Positions 8,683 to 18,600 of a DNA stretch of 64,000 bases are shown piece after piece. Both the position numbers and the translations under genes were made by a program. The notes below the pieces were generated by a model. That model made no database searches and was not told the DNA's origin. It was given only the letters and a program-made list of their open reading frames with translations. Numbering within the stretch: the first letter of the stretch is position 1; each line of letters opens with the position of its first letter. The stretch is from Brumimicrobium mesophilum. GTDB taxonomy: Bacteria > Bacteroidota > Bacteroidia > Flavobacteriales_D > Crocinitomicaceae. Location: positions 186,001-250,000 of the forward strand of contig NZ_PVSS01000004.1 in NCBI RefSeq assembly GCF_003025005.1, in the 5' to 3' direction.

Positions 8683-9893
8683 TGAGTCCAATATTTACAG
8701 TAGATAAAGTCTTAAACTACAAACTGAAAGTTCCTCATATTATTAAATATATGGGTTCTAAGAGTTCGCTTTTAAAATATTTGGTTGATTCATTTAACGA
8801 AATATATGAAGGTGAAGATATTTGCGATTTATTTTCTGGAAGTAGTGTCTTAAGCGGTTCACTTGGAAATGAAGTAACAATGCATGTAAATGATATACAA
8901 AGTTATTCAGCAGTACTAGCTAAAACTTATCTTGGAAATTATTGTTGGGCGGATTATCCTAATATTATAGAAGAGGTTATCCAAATAGCACAAAAGCATT
9001 TAGAGAAAGTTCATGTTCTCTACCCTAAATTAAAGTTTGAATATCATCATAATATGCCGCTTAAGGAATTTAATGATCTTGAACAACAGCAACAGGAGTT
9101 AATATATTCTGATTTTATAGATATTGAACATCATTTATTTATAAAAAAATATTCAGGGACATATTGGTCTTTTGAGCAGTGCCTTTGGATAGATGCCATT
9201 AGAATAGCAGCAGAAGAATATTCAAAAACTCCTGTTTATAATACTATTTTATCAAGCCTTATGTTTGCAATGGCATATAATGCACAAAGTACAGGTCATT
9301 ATGCACAATATAGAAAGGCTAACAATCCAAACTCCATGAATGATATAATCATTTATCGAAAAAAAGAAATAATACCATATTTCGAGAAGAAATTTAAAGA
9401 ATTAATTGAATTTACAGGTCAAAACCAATTTGAACACACTTTTAATTCTTTAGATTATAGAGAATGCTTAGAGTTTATACCTGAAGGAACATTGGTCTAT
9501 GCAGATCCACCTTATAATTTTGTTCATTATTCAAGATTTTATCATGCATTGGAAACTTTAATTAGATACGATTATCCAGATGTTTTATTTAAGGGAAGAT
9601 ATCGTACAGATCGACATCAGTCACCGTTTTGTAAAAGCAGTGAGGTCGTTGGAGCCTTTGAAGAATTATTCCAAGGAATTAAAAATAAAAAAGCTAAACT
9701 TGTATTAAGCTACAGTAATTCGGGTATGATTAGTTTAGAAGAAATCCTTGAGCTAGCAAAAACTACCCTAGGAAACAATTATGAAGTATATTCTAAAGGT
9801 ATTGATTACAAACATAGTACAATGGGAAGGGTGGATGATAAATCGAGAGAGGTTAAAGAGTATTTAGTAATGGCAAAACCAATTAATAAATGA
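8682..9893 (+). CDS. D12-class N6-adenine DNA methyltransferase
   Basis: A 403-residue Dam-like (alpha class, D12) DNA adenine methyltransferase. The N-terminal motif K-Y-M-G-S-K lies at residues 22-27 (motif X). The SAM-binding motif D-L-F-S-G-S-S is at 49-55 and V-N-D at 69-71. The catalytic D-P-P-Y is at 275-278, followed by N-F-V-H-Y-S. It is longer than E. coli Dam (about 278 residues) because of an insert at about residues 85-210, presumably the target recognition part. Its target sequence cannot be predicted. It overlaps the small membrane peptide gene by 1 base and the ATPase gene by 4 bases, so it belongs to the same unit. It probably marks self DNA. Confidence 0.88.
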   Translation: MSPIFTVDKVLNYKLKVPHIIKYMGSKSSLLKYLVDSFNEIYEGEDICDLFSGSSVLSGSLGNEVTMHVNDIQSYSAVLAKTYLGNYCWADYPNIIEEVIQIAQKHLEKVHVLYPKLKFEYHHNMPLKEFNDLEQQQQELIYSDFIDIEHHLFIKKYSGTYWSFEQCLWIDAIRIAAEEYSKTPVYNTILSSLMFAMAYNAQSTGHYAQYRKANNPNSMNDIIIYRKKEIIPYFEKKFKELIEFTGQNQFEHTFNSLDYRECLEFIPEGTLVYADPPYNFVHYSRFYHALETLIRYDYPDVLFKGRYRTDRHQSPFCKSSEVVGAFEELFQGIKNKKAKLVLSYSNSGMISLEEILELAKTTLGNNYEVYSKGIDYKHSTMGRVDDKSREVKEYLVMAKPINK

Positions 9894-11680
9894 GTAGAGA
9901 GTTTGATTTATCGAAGTTGAAGACGTCTTGGACTAAATTTGATATTGTTCAAGTAATGGAGATTATTTATAATAAGGAGACTCTCTTTAAGTTTAAAAAT
10001 AAGGAGGCTGCTATTGATGAACCTATTCTAAGATCTTTTTTGGGTATTAATAAACTTAGTGATCCATTACCTGAATATTGGCTAGAGATACAAAACCATC
10101 AAAGTGAAAAAGATTTGTTTTCTATGTTTTGTCTTATATTCACTCATGGAGAAGTAATAAGAAATTTCGCTAATAAATATTCCAAAGGTAATATGAAAGG
10201 AGTATTTACGATTGATGATGGGGGCAAGCAATATACAAATTTACGTAGTGCATTAATCGAGTCAGGTGCTTCAGCACCGTATTTGCGAAGAGCACACAAA
10301 GTTCCTTACGATTTTACTCCAATATTTCAGAATTTAGAAGTTGGTAAGCTTTTTAAACAAGTTTTAATTGAGAGAATAACTAGGATAACTAAAGAAGAAC
10401 AGCTCGAGGATTCAGAGTTCTATAAAATTTGCTTTGAAAATGATTTTAACAAAGCAATTAGTCTAACAAGAGAACAATTTAAGTCTTGGCTGGAGGGAGT
10501 TAAGTTAATCGAGAGTAAATTCATTAATAAAGTTTGGATTAAAAACTTTTACTCTATTTCTGAAATTGATTTAGAACATATTAATAGTTCCAAAGAAGTT
10601 TATTTTCTTGGAGAAAATGGAGACGGTAAATCGCTGATATTAATGGCTATCTATCTTACCTTTAACAGACATTTCATTACTCAAAAGACTGACAAGGAAC
10701 AAACTGGAAAAATTATTGATATCCTCACAGATAATAAAAATCTCGAACTTAAAGGGTTAGATAGTGGTAATATAGAATATGGACATGTAAACGTGGGTTA
10801 TTTAAATAACTTTTTAGCTTACGGAACACATCGAGGCAGATACTCCACAGATACTTCAGAAGAATACGGATTCATGTCATTATTCGATAATAACGAGACG
10901 CTCTTAAATCCAATGTCATGGCTAAAAGATCAGAAACTGCTGGAATTAGAAAAAAATATCGAAGCTAAAAATGTGATATACCAGGATAAATCGCTACCGA
11001 GTTATTTTTCAGTAAAATCATTAGAAATTATGTTTTACGATCTTTTAGAAAAAAATGTCAGTATTTCAATCGAAGGGTCAGGAATTATATTCGAGGAGAA
11101 AGGATCAAAATTGAATTTTGATCAATTATCGGAAGGATATAAAAGTATAATTATTTTTGTATCTGATGTTATATTTCGTCTTCAAAAAAATCAACCAAAA
11201 ATTAAAGTTATTGAAGATTTGTCAGGCATAGTGTTAGTTGATGAAATAGATTTACATCTACATCCAAAATGGCAGAAAGTTATTATCAGTAAATTGAGAA
11301 AATTACTTCCCAACGTGCAGTTTATGTTTTCAACGCATAGCCCTTCTATTATTCAAGGAGCTTCTGATGAGGCAATAATATATCGAGTTTATCGTAACAA
11401 ATCTGATGGTAAAACCAGAGTTTCTGAACCTTATTTTAGAAGTGAACTTAACCATTTGATGATTAACACTCTATTAACATCACCTCTTTTTGGTCTTGAC
11501 AACTCTAGGTTAGATGACGATAATGATTTATCTAACACAAGTGAAAATTACTTGATTTATAGAATCCATGAGAAATTAAAATATTTGATCAATGAGAAGA
11601 ATGAAGAAGGGGAGGAGTTTATATCGAAGGACGATATAGATAATTTAATTCAAAGAATTATTGATGAAGAAGGAGTATGA
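9890..11680 (+). CDS. Septu PtuA-like ABC/SMC-type ATPase with N-terminal extension
   Basis: A 596-residue protein. The C-terminal ATPase is complete: Walker A G-E-N-G-D-G-K-S at 241-248, ABC signature L-S-E-G-Y at 413-417, Walker B I-V-L-V-D-E at 447-452 followed by D-L-H-L-H-P, and the switch S-T-H-S-P at 481-485. This matches the AAA_21/OLD-like ATPases of Septu (PtuA) and retron-linked effectors. Residues 1 to about 210 form an extra region I do not recognise. It includes the unusual stretch G-G-K-Q-Y-T-N-L-R-S-A-L-I-E-S-G. An HNH nuclease gene follows with a 4-base ATGA overlap, the PtuA-PtuB order. It probably acts as the sensor or scaffold of the nuclease. Confidence 0.82.
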   Translation: MSREFDLSKLKTSWTKFDIVQVMEIIYNKETLFKFKNKEAAIDEPILRSFLGINKLSDPLPEYWLEIQNHQSEKDLFSMFCLIFTHGEVIRNFANKYSKGNMKGVFTIDDGGKQYTNLRSALIESGASAPYLRRAHKVPYDFTPIFQNLEVGKLFKQVLIERITRITKEEQLEDSEFYKICFENDFNKAISLTREQFKSWLEGVKLIESKFINKVWIKNFYSISEIDLEHINSSKEVYFLGENGDGKSLILMAIYLTFNRHFITQKTDKEQTGKIIDILTDNKNLELKGLDSGNIEYGHVNVGYLNNFLAYGTHRGRYSTDTSEEYGFMSLFDNNETLLNPMSWLKDQKLLELEKNIEAKNVIYQDKSLPSYFSVKSLEIMFYDLLEKNVSISIEGSGIIFEEKGSKLNFDQLSEGYKSIIIFVSDVIFRLQKNQPKIKVIEDLSGIVLVDEIDLHLHPKWQKVIISKLRKLLPNVQFMFSTHSPSIIQGASDEAIIYRVYRNKSDGKTRVSEPYFRSELNHLMINTLLTSPLFGLDNSRLDDDNDLSNTSENYLIYRIHEKLKYLINEKNEEGEEFISKDDIDNLIQRIIDEEGV

Positions 11681-12465
11681 TCAGAATAATTAAAAATTTA
11701 GCGAACCCGCCTTCCTCACTTATAATACCGCATAGTAAAAAACAAAACCCAAGGAAAAGAAATACTACACATAAGAAGAGGTTAGAGATAATTGATAACA
11801 AAAAATACGTTGATAACAAAAATTACAACTCAAGATACAAACTTAATGACGTAAGGGAAGCATTGTTGAAAATATATAATCACAAATGCGCATACTGCGA
11901 GCAAAGAATCGAACAATACCATGTGGATCACTTTAGACCTAAGTCAATATATTACTGGTTAGCATTTTCATGGGATAATTTGTTAATTTCCTGTCCAAAA
12001 TGCAACGAAAATAAGGGTAAAAAATTTGATATTGATGGAAAAAGAATTGTATTTGATAGCAATGAAAATAATTTAACCTTCTTAAATAAGTCCTCTGTTA
12101 AGTATGATTTAATTGAAAAACCAAAAATGATCAACCCAGAGAGAGTGGACATATCTAATAAGATTTGCTTTCAAGTATCGGGTAAGATTTTTTCAAGTAA
12201 TAAAAATTTTGGGTATACAATAGAATCCTGTGGTATTGATCGGAAAGATCTCAATGATCAGAGAAGAAAAATAATTGATGATTTTGAGAGAGACATAACT
12301 TCAATCAAAAAGGAATTCAAAAAGAATGAAGATAAATGTAAAGAGTATGAAACTATAATTCGTAAATTTATTAGAGATTCCAAATGTAATAGCAATGAAT
12401 TCTTAGCATTTAGAAACTTTGCAATAAAAAATGATTGGCTTAGAGATATTATTTTGAAAAAATAG
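11677..12465 (+). CDS. HNH endonuclease, PtuB/retron-effector type
   Basis: A 262-residue HNH nuclease. The core lies at about residues 65-115: zinc cysteines C-A-Y-C at 71-74, catalytic H-V-D-H-F-R-P-K-S at 82-90, and second zinc pair C-P-K-C at 106-109 followed by N-E-N-K-G. This arrangement matches the HNH proteins of Septu and of retron systems (TIGR02646-like). The N-terminus (N-P-P-S-S-L) and the charged helical C-terminus also fit that family. It overlaps the ATPase gene by 4 bases and is the last gene of the block, 80 bases before a hairpin. In Septu, PtuA and PtuB form a complex that cuts nucleic acid, and the same is inferred here. Confidence 0.85.
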   Translation: MIRIIKNLANPPSSLIIPHSKKQNPRKRNTTHKKRLEIIDNKKYVDNKNYNSRYKLNDVREALLKIYNHKCAYCEQRIEQYHVDHFRPKSIYYWLAFSWDNLLISCPKCNENKGKKFDIDGKRIVFDSNENNLTFLNKSSVKYDLIEKPKMINPERVDISNKICFQVSGKIFSSNKNFGYTIESCGIDRKDLNDQRRKIIDDFERDITSIKKEFKKNEDKCKEYETIIRKFIRDSKCNSNEFLAFRNFAIKNDWLRDIILKK

Positions 12466-12544
12466 TTGTATACCAAGCTAATCTCAGCTTATCATTTTTA
12501 TATTTGTCTTATAATTAATATTATGTTAAATAGAATTTTACAAG

Positions 12545-12580
12545 AACAATCAGAACAGTCGGTTTTCTGCTCTGATTGTT
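12545..12580. terminator. Hairpin between convergent genes, probable bidirectional terminator
   Basis: An inverted repeat of 14 bases with one mismatch (AACAATCAGA at 12545, TCTGATTGTT ending at 12580) around a short TCGGTTTT loop. It sits between the HNH gene on the plus strand and the T9SS gene on the minus strand, which end toward each other. T-rich sequence follows on both sides but the T-runs are short. Confidence 0.55.
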
Positions 12581-12594
12581 ATTAATATCAATGT

Positions 12595-15402
12595 TTATCT
12601 TAAAAGGTTAACTATTCCTTTTATAACCTCATTACTTGTGTTGCTTGAATTATTGTATTGTATAACCCATACATAAGTTCCTTCTTCAACTAAGTTGTTT
12701 CCATAAGTTCCGTCCCAACCAATTTCGTTATTGTGAGATTCAAATAGTAGTTCTCCCCAACGGTTATAGATTAACAAAGTATAATTTTGCGGATCAAATC
12801 CAGATGTAAAGATTGGTTTGAAGTTGGAATTGTATCCATCATTGTTTGGTGTGAATGAATTTGGCACATAATACACGATATCATCTTTGATGTCTAATTT
12901 TAAGCTCGCTGTATCAACGCAGCCTGAATTGTTGCTCGCTGTTAATATTATGGTGATTGATTCCTCCTCAGCAACTGTATAAGTATGAATTGCATCAAAT
13001 GAATTGTCTAATGCTGAACCATCACCAAAATTCCATGTATAACTTGTAGAATTAGATGATTCATTGTAAAAGTTCACCTGAGTTTCTCCTTTTGCTAATT
13101 CCTTTTGATCTGATGAAAATTGTGCTACAGGAAATGGAGAAATCTTGATGTAATCTAATTTTGTATGGATTCCAATACATCCTTTATCATCAGTAATTGT
13201 TAGTGAAACGTCATATTGACCTTCTATATCATAAAAATCAGCTACATCCGAGCAATTTGTACTGGTATTTCCATTTCCGAAATCCCATAAACAATTGTTC
13301 GAAATTTGAGTTGAAGTATTAGTGAAATTAACCATTCTTGGTCCGCAACTATCTATAAAATCAGATGTAAAGCTTGGTTCTTGAATTGAATTCACAGTTA
13401 TTTGAATTTGCTGAGAATAAGCACATCCTGCTGCTGTTACTGAGTTGTATTCGTAAGTTCCTGGATTCATTGTTGCTGGATCAAAAACTCCAAGGTTTCC
13501 TCCTGTCAATGTTGATGGTCCAGACCAAATTCCATTATTGGTTGGGTTACCTCCTAATTCGTTGTAAAGATTTATTGCTGATTCATTATTGCAGATTTCT
13601 AAAACCGTGTTGTTTCCTGAATTTCCAGATAAATTAATATTTACTGCTACACTCGCACTATTTTGACAATTTCCATTTCCAACGGTATAAGTGTAAAGAC
13701 CTGAAGTCATTGTTCCAGGATCAAATGTTCCTAAGTCACCACCGGTTAAAAGTGATGGTCCAGACCAAGTTCCATTATTATCCGGGTTCCCTCCTAGTTT
13801 ATTGTATAGATTTAAAGGTTGATTGTTGTCGCATACTTGCAGCGTACTATTTACTCCAGCATTCCCTTGTGGATTTACATTAACTGTAACTGAAGAACTC
13901 GAAAAACAAGTTGCAGTTCCTACGGTATAAGTGTAAACTCCGGCATTCATGGTATTGAGATCAAAAATCCCAAGATTTCCTCCGGTTAAAATTGAAGGTC
14001 CAGCCCAACTTCCTGTAGCGTCAGGCGTTCCACCTAATTCATTAAAAAGATTCACTACTCCGGAATTATCACACAAATCAATAGTATTCGCTATGCCTGA
14101 ATTACCTGATGAATTTATTGTCACTGAAACTGTTGAGTTGGATTGACAGACTCCATTAGTTACAGAATAGGTGTAAACTCCGGTATTCAAGGTCGTTGGG
14201 TCGAAAGTTCCAAGGTTCCCTCCTGTTAATGTTGATGGACCAGACCAAATTCCAAAATTATCTGGTGTACCCCCCAGCTGATCAAAAAGGTTAATTGTAG
14301 CTGCATTATCACATAAACTTATCGTCCCATTGTTCCCAGAATTCCCAGTAGGATTAATATTCACTGTAACAGTTGCTGTCGATTGGCAAGTTCCCGTTCC
14401 TGTTGTATAGGTGTAAACTCCCGCATTCATCATTGTTGGATCGAAAGTTCCTAAACTTCCACTTGTTAAAGCTGAAGGTCCTGACCAAGTCCCATTGTTA
14501 TCGGGTGTTCCAATTAATCCATCAAAAAGATTAATCGAATTACCATTATCACAAAGAGCAATTGTATTGTCAATTCCAGCGTTTCCTGCTGGGATAAGGT
14601 TTACCGTCACGGTTGAACTTTCTTGACAAGTTCCAGAACCTACAGTATAAGTATAAACTCCTGCATTCATTGTTGCTGGGTCAAAAGTACCTAAATTTCC
14701 TCCTGTTAGTGTTGAAGAACCCGACCAAGAGCCATTATTTTCAGGCGTTCCACCCAATTCATCAAATAAATTAATTGCTGTTGTCGAAGAAGAACAGATG
14801 TCAATATTTCCATTAGTACCGGCATTTGTAGAACCACAATTTACAGTAACATTATCAATTCTCCAGTATTCACTTCCAGCCCAGGTTTGAACTAAAATTC
14901 TAATTTGTAAATTACTTCCAGTGGTTGTAATGCAACCTGTGGAATAGTTGGTAAGTGGAGTATCACCTGATGCTACCACATTCGATCCAGCGCAAGGTCC
15001 ACCGCAAAAATATGAGTTTGCCGGATCGGTCCAACCTGCTCCGTCAATATTGTATTGAAAACGAACAAAGTCAACCGAATTACACCCAGTATTACAATCT
15101 TCCATTGATCCTACGCTTTCAATGTCGAAACTGATTTCAATACTTCCACAATTTGAAATATCTATGGGAGAATCAGTTTGCCAATCTGCTTCTCCATTGG
15201 TATCATTTCCTTCAAAAACCCCATTATTGATTTCCCAATAATCTCCAGAAACACAAGCTGGACAAGAGGAAGACCAATTTACTCCATTTGCAGAGCCTGA
15301 AGTTGTTCCATTTGAACCATTAAAATTTTCTTCGAAAATTACTTGCGCATTTAGGCTGATAATTGAAGTTAAGATAAGGATAAAAGACAAGAAAAATTTC
15401 AT
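12595..15402 (-). CDS. T9SS type B secreted repeat protein with PKD domains
   Basis: A 935-residue exported protein. I place the start at the ATG at 15402 (M-K-F-F-L-S-F-I-L-I), which gives a clean signal peptide ending about L-N-A-Q; an upstream in-frame ATG would add a charged, tyrosine-rich stretch. A jelly-roll-like domain (residues about 20-190) is followed by six tandem repeats of about 80 residues with the core G-G-T-P-D-N-N-G-T-W-S-G-P-S. Two PKD-like domains come next (L-W-D-F-G-N-G-N and T-W-N-F-G-D-G-S). The last 90 residues form a gliding-motility/T9SS type B sorting domain (P-N-S-F-T-P-N-N-D-G, Y-N-R-W-G-E, G-T-Y-V-W). It is probably a surface adhesin. Confidence 0.88.
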   Translation of the reverse strand: MKFFLSFILILTSIISLNAQVIFEENFNGSNGTTSGSANGVNWSSSCPACVSGDYWEINNGVFEGNDTNGEADWQTDSPIDISNCGSIEISFDIESVGSMEDCNTGCNSVDFVRFQYNIDGAGWTDPANSYFCGGPCAGSNVVASGDTPLTNYSTGCITTTGSNLQIRILVQTWAGSEYWRIDNVTVNCGSTNAGTNGNIDICSSSTTAINLFDELGGTPENNGSWSGSSTLTGGNLGTFDPATMNAGVYTYTVGSGTCQESSTVTVNLIPAGNAGIDNTIALCDNGNSINLFDGLIGTPDNNGTWSGPSALTSGSLGTFDPTMMNAGVYTYTTGTGTCQSTATVTVNINPTGNSGNNGTISLCDNAATINLFDQLGGTPDNFGIWSGPSTLTGGNLGTFDPTTLNTGVYTYSVTNGVCQSNSTVSVTINSSGNSGIANTIDLCDNSGVVNLFNELGGTPDATGSWAGPSILTGGNLGIFDLNTMNAGVYTYTVGTATCFSSSSVTVNVNPQGNAGVNSTLQVCDNNQPLNLYNKLGGNPDNNGTWSGPSLLTGGDLGTFDPGTMTSGLYTYTVGNGNCQNSASVAVNINLSGNSGNNTVLEICNNESAINLYNELGGNPTNNGIWSGPSTLTGGNLGVFDPATMNPGTYEYNSVTAAGCAYSQQIQITVNSIQEPSFTSDFIDSCGPRMVNFTNTSTQISNNCLWDFGNGNTSTNCSDVADFYDIEGQYDVSLTITDDKGCIGIHTKLDYIKISPFPVAQFSSDQKELAKGETQVNFYNESSNSTSYTWNFGDGSALDNSFDAIHTYTVAEEESITIILTASNNSGCVDTASLKLDIKDDIVYYVPNSFTPNNDGYNSNFKPIFTSGFDPQNYTLLIYNRWGELLFESHNNEIGWDGTYGNNLVEEGTYVWVIQYNNSSNTSNEVIKGIVNLLR
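13387..14820 (-). repeat. Six tandem ~240-bp coding repeats
   Basis: Inside the T9SS type B gene, six consecutive units of about 239 bases (close to 80 codons) encode near-identical segments. Each contains N-L-F/Y, G-x-P, a W-S/A-G-P-S motif, L-T-G-G-N-L-G-x-F-D and a cysteine pair (L-C-D-N early, a T-C-Q-like cysteine late). The array runs from 14820 down to 13387. The units differ at many positions, so it is an old duplication and not a recent slippage array. Confidence 0.88.
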
Positions 15403-15559
15403 AAAATATCTGTGATAATAAAGCTGTGCATTCATAATTTTTTCACTTTCAATTTTGCAAAGAAATAGCTTTTATTTCATATTAGCATTATCTCAGTGTT
15501 AAGAATTCAGTGAAACCTCGAATTCAACCTCTTTAAGTTGTGTGTATAAAAACCAAAAG

Positions 15560-15582
15560 AGACCGTTCTTTCAAACAGTCTC
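15560..15582 (-). terminator. Probable terminator of the topoisomerase IV operon
   Basis: A short hairpin with arms GAGACCGTT and AACAGTCTC, paired except for one internal mismatch. On the minus strand it is followed by a T-rich tract. It lies 30 bases downstream of the parC stop codon. Confidence 0.5.
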
Positions 15583-15611
15583 AATCTAGTATTAATGATA
15601 TTCTTGGTTAA

Positions 15612-18600
15612 TTATTTATCCTCCTTTTTTTTGTCATCTGACGATTCTGAAGAACTAAATAAATCCCAAGTAACCTGTTGAGCAGGTTTGTCCTTAATTG
15701 GTCTTCTCGACAAACTTCTTTTCCTCGGTGCGGGACTTGGAATTTCTTCGGTCTTTGGTTTTAATACATTTTTTGGCTTAGCTTGAACGTTTTCCTCATC
15801 TCCTTTTTTCGATTCAGTTTTTTCGCTCTTTTCTTCGGTTTTTGAATCAATTTTTTTGGCATCATTTTTATCACTTGATTCATTCTCAACTTTCTGATTG
15901 TCCGTTGAAACCGACTTCGTAGACTTTACCTTTTTGAACGAAGTTTTCTTTACCTCTGGCTTTTCTTTTACATTTCCACCAGCAGATTTTGGAGCGTCAT
16001 CCTTTGGAGAATCATCGTCGCCAGGGCCATTATTTTCTCCAGCATCATCATCCGAATCTTCGTCAATATCATTTTTATCTCTTGAATTAATTTCATCAGA
16101 ACCTTCGTTGTCGTCATCTAATTCTTCATCCTCTGAATCATCTGTGGTATCTTCTTCTTCATCAGGCCAAGGTGTTTTACCTTTTATAGGATGAGTTAAT
16201 TCAATTTCTTTGACTTTCAGTTTTTCAAGCTGATTTCCAATGGATTTCATTCCTTTCACATCGATAAATTCATCTAAACGCACTATTTTGTCGGGCAAAT
16301 GTTTCGTTGCTTTTAATAGTTTGTTGTAAACGATTTTTACTTCTGGCTCGTACGCTGTAGAAACAGCATCCAAATGAGAACCCTCAGATTCAGAAATAAA
16401 TGAAACTCTTCGGTCTGTGGTAATTTCACACACAAATCTCTTCGCATAATGAATATCTTTCTCTGCATCATAGTATACCGCAGAAATCGCATGATCAGGA
16501 TTCCATTTTTCAATATGAATCATGTCATCGCCAAAGTGAATTGTTAAATCAAAACTAGACAATCGGTATTCTCCGTTCTTATATAAGGTCAAAATCTTGT
16601 CATCCCCTCTAAATTGACCCAAGAAAGTACCCCTTTGATCGTCGTTTAGTCGACCAACAATGCCATCGTACCAAATTTTACGAGCAGCCAAAGTTGAACC
16701 TCCAACTTCTTTCTGTGTAACTTTCGAAATAGGTTCTTTGGTTACTATATTTCCTTTAGCAGAACGACTTTTAATGATTTGTTCTCCTAAATCTATATCC
16801 AGTTTGAGTTTCTTTAAATGTGTTCTTGACTTCAATAAAATACTCACCACTTCTCTTTCTCCATTCGGATGAGCAGAGAAATAATGCAATTTAGAACCTT
16901 TTTTACCAGTTGTTAAATCATACTCTTTATCTCTGGTAATGGAATTGACCAAGAAACGCTTCATGTAAGAATACCCCGTTTTTCCGTCCTTATATATGAC
17001 ATGATAAATGGTGCGCTTATCCCCTCTTTTCCAAACGGCAGCATGCACAATTCCTTTCCCAACAAATTTCTTGTCGGCAACTTTGGTAATCATCATTTTA
17101 CCAGTATCGAAAAAGACAATAACATCGTCAATTTCTGAACAATCTTGAACATATTCAGCTTTTCTCAACTTATATCCAATAAATCCTTCTTTGTAATCCA
17201 CATACAACTTCTCGTTTGCGATAATTACTTTCGAAGCATTGATATTGTCGAATACTCTAATTTCTGTTCTTCTTTCTTTTCCTTCACCAAAACGTTTTTT
17301 CAAATCTTTAAAGTAATCCACAGAGAAATCAATAATATTCTCAATGTTGTTGATTACAATCGCTAATTCTGCTTCAATCTTTGCGATAATTTCATCTGCC
17401 TTGAATTTATCAAACTTCGAAATACGCTTGATTTTAATTTCAGTTAATCGGATGATGTCATCTCGAGTGACTTCACGTTTTAAATGTTGAATATATGGTT
17501 TTAAACCTTCATCAATTGCAGTAAGAACACCTTCCCAGGTTTCCTCGTCTTCAATTAAACTATAGACTTTATTTTCAATGAAAATTCTTTCCAACGAACT
17601 GAAGTGCCATTGCTCTTCCAATTCTTCTTTACGAATTTCCAATTCGCGTTTCAACAAGCGAACTGTATTGTCTGTATTGTGCTTTAAAATCTCGCTCATC
17701 CCCATAAAACGAGGAGTATCACCATCAATTACAGTTGAATTTGGTGAAATGGAAACCTCACAATCTGTGAACGCATAAAGCGCATCAATCAATTTATCAG
17801 GAGAAACATTACTCGCCAAGTGAATCATAATTTCAGCTTCGGCCGCAGTATTATCATCAATCTTCTTGATCTTGATTTTCCCTTTGTCGTTTGCACGTAA
17901 AATAGAATCAATCAACGACGAAGTATTGGTTCCAAAAGGAATTTCTGTAATCGTTAAAGTTTTGTTGTCAATTTTATTGATTTTGGCACGAACACGAACT
18001 TTTCCACCACGTAAACCATCATTGTAATTGGTGAAATCTGCCATTCCTCCTGTTAGGAAATCTGGAAAAATTTCAACTTTTTTACCTCGTAAATGGTTAA
18101 TGGAATTGTCAATTAATTCAATAAAGTTGTGCGGTAGAATCTTACAAGCCAAACCAACAGCAATACCCTCTGCTCCTTGTGCAAGCAATAACGGAAATTT
18201 CATCGGAAGATCTTCTGGCTCCTTATTTCTACCATCATAACTTGTAAGCCATTTGGTCGTTTTGGCATTAAAAGCAACGTGTAAAGCGAATTTAGATAAT
18301 CGGGCTTCAATATAACGTGGAGCAGCTGCACCGTCTCCAGTGAGCGTGTTACCCCAGTTTCCTTGCATGTCAATCAGCAATTCTTTCTGACCCATTTGCA
18401 CCAAAGCATCACCAATCGAAGCGTCTCCGTGCGGGTGAAACTTCATCGTGTTTCCAATGATATTTGCTACTTTGTTGTAACGACCATCCTCCAACTCCTT
18501 CATTGAATGAAGAATACGGCGTTGAACAGGTTTTAAACCATCATTTAATCCAGGAACCGCACGTTCAAGAATAACATAAGAAGCGTAATCTAAAAACCAG

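Noticed and set aside
6200-12465. Retron
   Set aside because: The HNH and ATPase genes resemble retron effector genes, but no reverse transcriptase and no msr/msd-like RNA region is present between 5995 and 12595.
13374-13637. 87-codon plus-strand frame
   Set aside because: It is antisense to the repeat region of the T9SS type B gene.
13387-14820. CRISPR-like array
   Set aside because: The 240-bp tandem units are a continuous reading frame with diverged copies, not short identical repeats with spacers.
15898-16194. 98-codon plus-strand frame rich in serine
   Set aside because: It is a mirror of the acidic ParC tail (GAx/GAT codons read backwards give serine-rich frames).
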